In this document: positions 55,355 through 64,000 of the stretch, piece after piece
How positions within the stretch are numbered: position 1 is the stretch's first letter
How the letters are laid out: each line of letters starts with the position of its first letter
From: Nipponacmea schrenckii
Taxonomy: Eukaryota > Mollusca > Gastropoda > Lottiidae
Assembly (NCBI GenBank): GCA_030562195.1
Contig: JAUJPP010000005.1
Location: 18,463,106 to 18,527,105 of the forward strand
DNA length: 64,000 nucleotides
Reading direction: 5' to 3'
The notes under the pieces: model-generated
Database searches by the model: none
The model's input: only the letters and a program-made list of their open reading frames with translations
Told to the model about the DNA's origin: nothing
Translations under genes and position numbers: made by a program

Positions 55355-58300
55355 CTGAAAAATAACAACTAAGTTAGAAAGTTTATCTAAGTGGATGTTG
55401 AATATCTTTTAATACAGGTTATTTCATAGGTTTTCCAAGATTTGAGAATGTTTTTTTTTGTCATGTTCTAGGTGAGAGTGATCGAATGTATCATGGGTTA
55501 TTAAAACAAAATTTGTAGACTTCCCAATTCACTCCCTTCTTTTCTTTTGTCAAGGGGACAAAAATGGTCACTCTTCAACTGGTAGGCGATTGTGTGCCGT
55601 GGTTAAAAAATGAATCTAAGACTTACCGTTAAAAATCCACCCTCTGCCGTAAAGAAGGCATATAAAAAGTATATGGGCACGGGGCATAACACTACAGCTG
55701 CTAGAAGCCATCCTAAACCTTGTGCGTATTCGGGGTATGGTTCCTTATTAGGGTATTTGGGTGCTTCATAGTTGATCATTCGATACAAGAAAAGTAACTG
55801 CAAGAAAGAAAGGTAGAGGAAAAATAACCAAAACGGATTTTAAAATATCCCTTACAATTATACGTTAAGCGGTCCAATAAATTTATATGTTCATCACAGT
55901 TTGAGAGGTAACAATGATCTTCCGGTTATTGTTGAGCAAAATTTGTGGTATTCTGTTTTAAGAACATGAAGTTTAAATTGACTGGATTCGCGTACGTCTT
56001 ACGCGGACATGGACATCTTAGTACGTTGTACAAATACTTACACCAATCAGGATAGGAATGGAAACCCAACATATAGCCCAGAACGGCCATGTAATCGATT
56101 TATAACCTAACATGTAGTTGATATCTCTCCAGAATCGCAAAACACCTGCAAAATATTATATTTATTACTAATTACATACATGTATTCATTAATAGTCATA
56201 ACTTCCAGGGGGTTATAAATATTTTGCCGCATAGTTATTATAACGTTACTGAACACAGTACACTTAATAGATAACCCTTACTGCTTTATTATAAACAATG
56301 CGACGTTTCGACTTTTGTCTCACGTCTATAATTAAACTTATGAAAAATTATCACTATCTTTAGAAATGAAGACAGAATAATCTTCAATAAGTCGCCAAAA
56401 AAACAAAAAAACAAAAACACTGTTTATCTGAAAAAAATATTTTGTTATGAAAAAGGCTTCACATAACTCACCGTAAACCCATGCTACGGCTACAGCTTCA
56501 CATGCAGCAATAAACAACACAGAGAAATCAGCTCCGTAATGGTCCATTAACGTAACGATATAATCACCACCCTTCAAATAGAAGAAAATAGCACTTTGGT
56601 GGAAAATACGAAGCGGTATATAGCTTTTCGTACCAGATAAATGACCAGAAGCTATATAGATAAAGGTAAGCTATAGATAGCTGTAGAGAGAGAGAAAGCT
56701 ATATGACGACCTAAGTATAACAAGAGAGAGCTATATGTCTGTGTTCAATAGAAGCTATATTAATAATATGGACTTATCCGAGGGAGTCATATATCAAACT
56801 GCATGTTTACAAGGGAGCTGTTGTAATGTAGGATACACATACATGTGAGCTATATGACGACCTAAGTATAACAAGAGAGAGCTATATGTCTGTGTTCAAT
56901 AGAAGCTATATTAATAATATGGACTTATCCGAGGGAGCTATATATCAAACTGCATGTTTACAAGGGAGCTGTTTTACTGTAGGATACACATACATGTGAG
57001 CTATATGACGACCTATGTATAACAAGAGAGCTTTATGTCTGTATTTAATAGAAGCTATATTAATAATATGGACTTATCAGAGGGAGCTATATATTATAAT
57101 GTATAATTAAAAATGGGTTATATTGTTATTGCCTATATTTACAATCGAGCTACATGACGACGTAGGTATAATTATTTGCAATACTCACAACGAAAATTAT
57201 ATAGCTCTGGGACATATACTAGGGACCTATATAATGAAAGGTATAATACCAAGTTAACTAACTTGCAGCTATATTACAAAGTAGCTATATATATAGCTGT
57301 ATAAATATAGGATATACTTACAGGACAAGTTACCGGAAGAGCAATCGCAAAACACAAGAGCCCAAGTCCAACACACATAGCACCTTTGTATTTTCTTGTC
57401 TTTGGAAATTCATCTTGGATACATGTAAGTACTGTTTCCATAAGACCAAACTATTTCAAAACAAAAAGTATTAGTGCCGGTATCATAAAAATTGTCTTAT
57501 GCAAAATGAATTTTTCCTAAAGTTAGGAGTTTTAACTTTCACATACATCTTTGTTAACTTATGGGGGAATCGAGCTTTTCTTGGTAAAATCAGCTTTCTT
57601 GGCTCTTTGTATAAATAGTATTAACGCTACCTAATAATGTACTTTGTGTACCTTTGAATATATGTTGTAAAAGCTCTCTCCATTTTAAAGCAAGTGTTTT
57701 TAAAAGTAGTTTTCTGACTGTCACCATAATGATAACAAATCACAAGTTCTTGAAAAAAGACCTATGATATGTAAAGCACCAAGCTTATATTCGATATTCA
57801 GAAAGATTTGCGAACAAAAAAAACGAGCAATAGTTGAATGGTGTAAAGGGAAATAACTTTAATCAAGAAAAGACAACTTCCTACCTCGCTGTCCAAACCT
57901 AATGTAAACAACATGAAGAAAAACAATACGGACCACAGCTGTGGTATTGGGAAGTTGGACAATGCTTCTGGGTATGCTACAAAAGCTAAACCATAACCTG
58001 AAAATGAAGACGATATTTTAAAATATATGTTTAATAAATAGATTGACAGAGGTTTTCCAACGTTCTTGTGTGTATTGGGGAAATTAATGGTAACTGTTGG
58101 AATCAGTCCGATTATCCGTCATATATCCATGGTACTTTCTTTTCAATAATAAAACACAGGTCATAAAAGGCAAAATCCATTTTGAAGTCGGTCTCGTCCA
58201 ATATACAAATTATGCTATTGTATGACACTCATCAATCAATAAGAAATACTGTTGTGCTTACCAGCTTCAGCAACATCGTCTATATTTGCACCAATTGACT

Positions 58301-61300
58301 TGGCCATACCACCAAATGTAGTGAATATCACAAAACCGGCTATAATACTTGTAACAACGTCCATTACACTGATTAATAACGCATCACTTAAATAAAAAAA
58401 AACAATGAAATCAAATAATCACATAGTTAGATCTTTACCAAACGTATTTATATTAGTATTTATTCTATGTCAAATTACAGTAATTAAAAAAGTTTATGTA
58501 TAATCAATATCTTTTCCACAAATTTATTAGGAAAGTGAAACCGAATTATCAATGTTATTTTAAATTGTTCAATGTCCAACGGTAGAACAAATAATTTTAG
58601 AACGCAACATATACATGTTTGGCAGTAAATGTTTAGGCAGATGGTTGTTGCACTGGCGAAAAGACGACGTAGTGTGATTTTTTATCAAAATCCAAATGTT
58701 GATAAAAATTTGAGAATGAAGCAGCTTTGCAGTTATGGATTATATAAATTCAAAAAAAGAAATACTTACGCATATACATTATTTTTGAATTTATTATAAC
58801 TGCCGAACATAATAATACCACCAAAAGATACAGACAGAGAGAAAAACATCTGGCCAGCGGCGGCTACCCATACCTATGTAAACATTAGTTGCAATGAAAC
58901 TGACTTTAAAGTTTTGAGACTAAGGTATGATTGGTCCAACGAATGTCGAACATGTCAATTTAAAGTACATGGAGTTTTTGAACAGATTTCAGTGTCAATT
59001 GGTTGGAATCTCCTGGTACCTGTAAATCGTTTGTAACATACACATACGGGATATAATAAAAATCATAACAAAGCCAATTTTTCTTACAGAAAGGTTTATC
59101 TATGGGTATTAACAACTATGTACTAGACACTATGTGAAATCCAAATTTAAGGCTAAAACCAAACCACTTACGTCTATATCAAGTAATTTTTCCCAAACGG
59201 GCACAATAAAATAGATGACACCGTCAATAGCACCGTCCAATAAGGCTCCTCTTATCAGCAATATAATTAAAATAACATACGGGAATGTGGCTGTAAAATA
59301 TACCACCTGAAACACACCGTAAATTTTTTTAGCTCAATACATCATTAAACTTGCCTGATTTTAATAGTACAACGTTGTTGGTCGACCTTTAACGTACTCT
59401 TGAAATCTAAATCTAAAGCTTGGTCGACTACAAGAAATTACAAGTTTATTAAACCGTTATTATCATCACACGTTTCCATGCTGTCGACTTTAGTTTACAA
59501 ATTCCAAGAAGATACACAAGTAATTCCTATTATGTCATTTGTTTACTCGACTTAAACGCGACTTAAACGCGAAGAGTTGTGGCCAAGGACCAACTTATAG
59601 CCATGGTCCATTGTAAACTATAGTTGTTTGATTCTCTCATGTCAAAAGATACGTACCTTACCAGAACTTTTTACCCCTTTGATTAAACAAAGAACAACTA
59701 CAACCCATGACAGTAACATACATAATACCAGCCACCACAGAGGATAACCTAAATTTTCAGGTTCTAAACCTGCTGATCTCTGGATAACCTCCTCACTGAA
59801 AACCAAATATAATCTATTATTCGCAGTTGGTCCCAGATTTACATCTAAAATGTAGCGGTTGTGATGGATATCCATAGCAATGGTGTCAGCTGTCAGTTCC
59901 TCACAATTGCGTTTGGCCCAGATGTACCTGGGTTTAGTGCGGAAAGAGCAATGTTTATGTCACGAGCAGGCAATACGGTATTGAAAAAAAATTTGTGTAC
60001 ATGTATTTTCAATTGGCCACAAAATGATATTATAAGGAAACTTTTGGCTCTCGACAGTTCAGATGCTTTAATCGTTACTAAATTCGACATTCTGGAATGG
60101 ATGATGGAAACTTTACTTACTAAAAGAAAAACTCGGCTGCAGATTTTGGCTGACCAGTATAATTGAGTTGAGTGCAATTAGTATAGGTTTCAGCCACCAA
60201 ATCAATGCTGCTATTACCAGTACATCGGCATTCACCAAGATTCAAATCATATGTTTCATTTCCCGTACAATATTCTGGGAATTTAAACCGTTTAGCTATA
60301 CAGTTTTCCCATTCCTGAACAGAAATTAAATATTTTTCAGAGCCATGTTAGCTATGGCGTTTCAAGGGTGTTTTTTTGCCTTGTAAGCTCTGAAGATTAA
60401 AATGTTCATATACTATTTTCCTGTCATTTAACGTTTCGGAAACACTTGAAGTAGTCTATGATCATGCGCTTTTCGTTCTTCTAATAACTATCAAAAGTTT
60501 AGGTGTTTCTGAAGAAGGCTTTTATTTGAAACTTTAAATGACAGCACAATAGTATACATGTATATTTTTAAATGTTTTCCCCTGTGATACCATTTTAAAA
60601 GTTCTTTTTGAACAGTTTCAAAGCCACGTTACCTGTGACGTTTGGGCAATGTTATCCGCGAAATCTTCGATGATGTTTTTCAGAACCATGTTGGCTCCAA
60701 AAGTTAACAAGATTGCTATTGAGAGCTATGAATTTTCACGGTGTGGCATTTTAACAATTTCAGAGCCATGTTATCTCTGAATATTAACAAGGTTGTTTTT
60801 GAACAGTTTCAGAGCCATATTAGCAACATTGTTGCTTTTCTTGTTTCAACACTCTGAAGAATGTAAAGGGAAGTAACTAACTTACTGGTTTACACTCGGT
60901 CCATGGTAAAGTTTCTTGCATTGAAGCAAAGAAATAGTACAGTGTATAGGCCATGATCACATTATAATATATAGCTACGTCTAGTGAGATCAGAGCCATA
61001 GACAAACCAATGCCTGGAAATAAAAAAATGTATGGGTATATTTGAATATTGTCTGGTTTTGTATACTCTGTCCCATTGGAACTCCCTGTCTTCCGTGAGA
61101 ACGTACCAACAAGGTGCATACCACCAAAATGCTAATAGATGTTCTATATATAAATAATTTAGCAAATGCATGAAGTCAGAACGAAATTTCTGTTCTGTCA
61201 GTAAGTTAGGTTTTAATTCTTAGTTGTGACGCAAGTGGTAAGACTACTGTTTATCAGTCATTCAGTGTGTCTTCTATTATAGCAAAAAAAGTTGATAATG

Positions 61301-62043
61301 CAGGTAAAAAACAAACCTTTGGCACAAGGATTCATTGCCCATACTCCAGTAGGTCCTCGACCCGAGAACTGACCCATTACAAGCTCCATGAAATACATAG
61401 GTTTACCAATTACAATCTGTAGAATGAGGTAGGCTATTACAAAGGCAGCTGAAAAGGAAACATTAATGCTTAAGGACCGTGAAACTAGGAATCTGAAATT
61501 CGGTTTAATTCCGTTTTCTTTATTGGATTTTAAGAATAAACATGTATGATTTAGTTATCTTATTTTCATATTTATATAGAGGGATACATGTAGTTTGGAT
61601 AAATAACGCTCCTACGTGTAAGCGGTACTTGATCGAGAAAACTGTACAAACGTTATTCCGTCTCCTACCAAAGGTTGAATCTTCACAGATGTTCTTCGCC
61701 ATGATGGGGCATGACTCAATATTTTGCACAGATCTAAAATAGGTTTTAAAATATAGTGACGTCCTTTCCCTTTTCCCTTAATTTCCAAATATAACAAAAC
61801 GTATTCAAACCTACCTCCGCCATTTTTGTAAGCTAAATATGGAAATCGCCAGACGTTTCCTAAACCCACTGAGAGACCAATACACGATAGAATAAATTCC
61901 ACCTTGTTTCCCCATTGACCACGATCAATTTCATCTTCGTCGTCGTCGACGTCATGATCGACAGCAGTTTTCTGCGGGGGTAAATTTTCCGCTGATCTTT
62001 CATCATTTCTGGTGGAATATCCATCACCCTTCTCATAAAGCCC
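55217..62043 (-). CDS. SLC6-family Na+/Cl- dependent transporter (N terminus missing)
   Basis: Fourteen - strand exons (62043-61815, 61448-61317, 61013-60886, 60314-60121, 59795-59657, 59306-59172, 58873-58770, 58386-58262, 57997-57885, 57450-57322, 56571-56472, 56145-56042, 55797-55627, 55354-55217) join in phase to 647 codons including stop. TM1 reads [20 protein letters not shown]. The order [55 protein letters not shown] and [13 protein letters not shown] covers TM2 to TM10. Glycine, not aspartate, at the TM1 substrate position excludes a monoamine transporter and fits glycine, GABA or nutrient amino-acid carriers. It should sit in the plasma membrane with 12 helices. No start Met is in the first supported exon. 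Confidence 0.9.
55627..55797 (-). CDS. SLC6 exon: TM12 region
   Basis: 57 codons from [13 protein letters not shown] through [20 protein letters not shown]. Donor ACG|GTAAGT. Confidence 0.9.
56042..56145 (-). CDS. SLC6 exon: end of TM10 loop and TM11
   Basis: Encodes [16 protein letters not shown] and [16 protein letters not shown]. Phase 1 in, phase 0 out. Confidence 0.9.
56472..56571 (-). CDS. SLC6 exon: TM10
   Basis: Encodes [20 protein letters not shown] and the [13 protein letters not shown] helix. The acceptor CTATTTGAAG is weak, but phase and homology require it. Confidence 0.85.
56690..57110 (+). repeat. About 151 bp tandem repeat in SLC6 intron 10
   Basis: The landmark AGCTATATGACGACCTA lies at 56,698, 56,848 and 56,999. 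Each unit also has GAAGCTATATTAATAATATG and TATCCGAGGGAG. Shorter AGCTATAT motifs continue to 57,300. Confidence 0.9.
57322..57450 (-). CDS. SLC6 exon: TM8 end to TM9
   Basis: Encodes [17 protein letters not shown] and [19 protein letters not shown], 43 complete codons. Confidence 0.9.
57885..57997 (-). CDS. SLC6 exon: TM8
   Basis: Encodes [17 protein letters not shown] and [16 protein letters not shown]. The GLDS motif lies at the family's conserved Na2-site region. Confidence 0.9.
58262..58386 (-). CDS. SLC6 exon: TM7 end and extracellular loop 4
   Basis: Encodes [20 protein letters not shown], then [18 protein letters not shown]. Confidence 0.9.
58770..58873 (-). CDS. SLC6 exon: TM6 to TM7
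   Basis: Encodes [19 protein letters not shown] and [10 protein letters not shown]. The Gln of GQ and the Ser of FSL are at positions that coordinate chloride in the family, so Cl- dependence is expected. Confidence 0.9.
59172..59306 (-). CDS. SLC6 exon: TM5
   Basis: Encodes [18 protein letters not shown] and [17 protein letters not shown], 45 complete codons. Confidence 0.95.
59657..59795 (-). CDS. SLC6 exon: TM4
   Basis: Encodes [18 protein letters not shown], then the [20 protein letters not shown] helix and GVKSSGK. The downstream donor AAG|GTACGT is chosen because it keeps the frame. Confidence 0.9.
60121..60314 (-). CDS. SLC6 exon: large extracellular loop 2
   Basis: Encodes [16 protein letters not shown] and a loop with at least four N-glycosylation sequons (NET, NSS, NCT, NYT) and five cysteines, ending SAAEFFF. 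The donor TTTTA|GTAAGT avoids the stop by two bases. A glycosylated, disulfide-bonded loop at this place is typical of the family. Confidence 0.9.
60335..60835 (+). repeat. Degenerate repeats in SLC6 intron 3
   Basis: At least five copies of a TTTTCAGAGCCATGTTA-like motif (near 60,338, 60,615, 60,680, 60,760 and 60,808), with GAACAGTTTCA and CTTTAAAA-type spacers. Confidence 0.6.
60886..61013 (-). CDS. SLC6 exon: TM3
   Basis: Encodes [20 protein letters not shown] and [19 protein letters not shown]. It carries the conserved Tyr pair of TM3 that contacts substrate. Confidence 0.95.
61317..61448 (-). CDS. SLC6 exon: TM2
   Basis: Encodes [36 protein letters not shown] and NPCAKG. Phase 1 in and out. 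Confidence 0.95.
61815..62043 (-). CDS. SLC6 exon: N-terminal tail and TM1 (first exon seen)
   Basis: Acceptor TTTTTACAG, then [17 protein letters not shown], an acidic stretch ([13 protein letters not shown]) and TM1. There is no in-frame ATG, so the start codon lies in an exon further up, either within 62,044-64,000 or beyond the window. Read-through upstream of 62,043 is open to a TTG only. Confidence 0.9.
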
Positions 62044-62216
62044 CTGTAAAAATGAATTAATAACATAACTGGATAAACAACTTGTATCCTTTGCAATAGC
62101 ATGCAAATCATTACCTGTATCACTTCTCAACACTCGGAACAAATTTAAGACTTGACCTTTTAAATTGTTTCCTGCTACTTAACTGTGATAGTGAACTTAT
62201 TAACACAAGAAAAGTT

Positions 62217-62305
62217 CAATTCTTTAGTAATACTCGTTCAATTCATTAGTAATACTCGTCCAATTCTTTAGTAATACTCGTTCAATTCTTAGTAATACTC
62301 GTTTA
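62217..62305 (+). repeat. 21-24 bp tandem repeat, 4 units
   Basis: Units CAATTCTTTAGTAATACTCG with T or TT between. Confidence 0.85.
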
Positions 62306-62522
62306 TCAATTCAAAGTCAGGTTGTATTTTTTTTCCAATTAACCATTGCTTTAAAATATTTTTCTTATCTCTTATTAGTTAATACCTTGAAATTTTTTTT
62401 CTCAAGTTTATATCCGAAGTCAGTATGTTTGTATGTGTAAGTAAATATAGGTTAATGACCGAAAGCAGTCCAATAAATTCTGTAACAATCGTAACATAAG
62501 AACTAACGCATAGGACTAAATA

Positions 62523-62530
62523 TGACGTCA
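62523..62530. promoter_or_regulatory. Perfect CRE-type palindrome TGACGTCA
   Basis: Eight-base CREB/ATF consensus about 480 bp upstream of the first supported SLC6 exon. Function is not shown. Confidence 0.35.
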
Positions 62531-63163
62531 CATCAGTTCAAAATTTGCCGCCATTTTGAGAAACTCTAAGCGAGGAAATGCCTTCAAAATATCTCCTAGT
62601 GTCCTGATGTTGGTAACTAGGTGAGACGCCATTCTCGTATGCTCATCTACTGACACCGATAAACCTTATCAAAGCAGCAAAAAAATGGAGAGTAACCATT
62701 CAACAATTTGATTTAAACCGAAAAATGTAATTCACTGACTGAGGGGAAAGGGGGGGGGGGGTATGCAAAAGTCACTACTTTTAAAATTTATTTTCTGAGC
62801 CATTACATTTATTTCAAAATGACTAATTCATGCTTTGTTCTGATTTCTAAGACAAGATTACCAACAGTTTAAAAATATTGTTTCTTTGGATCATAATAAC
62901 AATAAGTATATCAAAGAAAGGCTTGAATATTCACACAACCGCGAAATATTTGCTTTAGTCTATAATTCCTTTTAAACTTTATCTTGTAAATGTTATGATA
63001 CACTGATAATGTGAAATAAATGAGCTATTTTCACGTATTTGTCATATTTTGATGTATTATCTTGTATTATACTTATACAAGGAAATGTATTACTTACGTT
63101 AAAAATAGACTGTCATCATACGCATTTAAGAGAGTTTTAAGGACGATTACAGAATTGCTATTT

Positions 63164-63208
63164 GGTCAGTATGACGTCACACGCTTTACAAGGCAAATTA
63201 TCTCTAAG
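63164..63208. repeat. Block with TGACGTCA, first copy
   Basis: GGTCAGTATGACGTCACACG followed by CTTTACAAGGCAAATT. Repeated at 63,468-63,510. The CRE palindrome is at 63,172-63,179. Confidence 0.7.
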
Positions 63209-63467
63209 ATTGAAATTAAATCCAAAGTTTTGGTCAGTTAGCGTAGTATTATAACTCATCAATTGGCCATACCAAGTGTCTTGACGAAAGAAATAGAATT
63301 CTTTTTAAAACGATTGTCCATTTAACTAATTGTTGAAGATTGAAGTATTCTGTCATATAGTTATGATACCAGGTAATAAAAAAATACCCATTTTGGTAAA
63401 ATGTAAAAAGTTTAATTTTTTGGGTCATGGAATACACCATTTAAACTTTAAAGACAACGGAATATGT

Positions 63468-63510
63468 GGTCAGTATGACGTCATACGCTTTAAAGGCCAA
63501 TTTATTAGAT
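63468..63510. repeat. Block with TGACGTCA, second copy
   Basis: GGTCAGTATGACGTCATACG followed by CTTTAAAGGCCAATTT. The CRE palindrome is at 63,476-63,483. The palindrome itself is conserved between the two copies. Confidence 0.7.
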
Positions 63511-64000
63511 CTAGAGTATATTCTGCTCATACGACCGCCTTTAATTAGAACCAACCTCCAATATGCGACCGCAATAAAGTCCCAATGGGTATTTTCAATG
63601 TACTTATTTGACATTCATTGCCCAACTAGGGCCGTGTCTTTACGTTTTATCATTTTGGCTTAGATTCTTTCAACTAAAAAAGTTGATTCTCTCTAATCTA
63701 AGGATCCGTTTAGAATCTCAGGTGTTATACTTCTAGTATATTGTTGTTTCTTTACTTCTTTCTATTCTTACTCGTTTTATTCAAACCTTATGCAACATAA
63801 TACTGACACGTTGCACAAAAACTGTTTGATGGATTTCAAATTTCTTCTTGAACTTTGAGTGGCAACACTTAACTGTAATATTATTCTGTTCAGTTTACAT
63901 TACAGTATTTGTATCTTCTCGTACGAATTTGGTCGGACATTACTTTAATTAATGGGTAACCATTTTCAAATAATTATCATCTTTTCATTAGTAGTCCCTT

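Larger units (their letters stand above)
62044..64000. other. Region upstream of SLC6, no exon supported
   Basis: Contains a 22 bp repeat (62,217-62,305), three TGACGTCA palindromes, a 13-G run at 62,749 and a duplicated block. I could not find the missing 5' exon with a start codon. Confidence 0.4.

Noticed and set aside
59861..60177. Long + strand and - strand frames across the SLC6 loop-2 exon
   Set aside because: Shadows or intron run-ons of the SLC6 exon. The real frame and donor are fixed by phase with the TM4 exon.
61542..61742. + strand open frame in SLC6 intron 1
   Set aside because: Antisense chance frame, and the reverse frame is intron read-through from the TM1 exon.

Overview
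The window is animal nuclear DNA. It is AT-rich, the genes are split into many short exons with GT..AG junctions, and mobile-element debris and minisatellites are dense. A mollusc (or another lophotrochozoan) is most likely. The main reason is a pearl/Helentron-like element of about 155 bp core repeats followed by an ACGG microsatellite, a type known from bivalves. A common molluscan-type dispersed repeat also occurs. No species can be named from the sequence alone.

Region 1 (about 1-4,970) is repeat-rich: a decayed Tc1-type transposase, a MITE with roughly 85 bp terminal inverted repeats, and the pearl/Helentron-like element. Region 2 (4,971-30,360, + strand) is one complete gene of 14 exons whose phases all agree (632 codons plus stop). 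It encodes a predicted single-pass receptor kinase: signal peptide, a cysteine-rich ectodomain resembling a mannose-6-phosphate-receptor-homology (MRH) fold, one transmembrane helix, and a tyrosine-kinase/TKL-like kinase domain with its catalytic residues intact. Intron 4 carries an 8.9 kb, 22-23 bp minisatellite with higher-order structure. At the end of exon 5 the exon tail and its 5' splice site have been amplified about 12 times.

Region 3 (34,639-38,935, + strand) is a three-exon gene for a divergent Q50 homeodomain protein (385 aa). Its first coding exon is only 34 nt. Region 4 (about 32,600-52,000, - strand) holds exon-like segments that I cannot assign to a family. Several resemble each other and suggest a locally duplicated, partly degenerate gene family. 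The homeobox gene may lie inside one of its introns. A MITE cluster (39,300-42,090) and a retroelement fragment are interspersed.

Region 5 (55,217-62,043, - strand) contains 14 exons of a sodium/chloride-dependent transporter of the SLC6 family (647 codons including stop). It is complete except for its extreme N terminus. The glycine at the TM1 substrate position points to an amino-acid substrate. Upstream of it, to the window end, I see three perfect TGACGTCA palindromes and no further exon I can support.

The genes show no operon-like relation. The window's main features are the receptor kinase architecture, the duplicated unidentified - strand exons, and the unusual load of at least a dozen unrelated minisatellites, nearly all in introns or next to exons.
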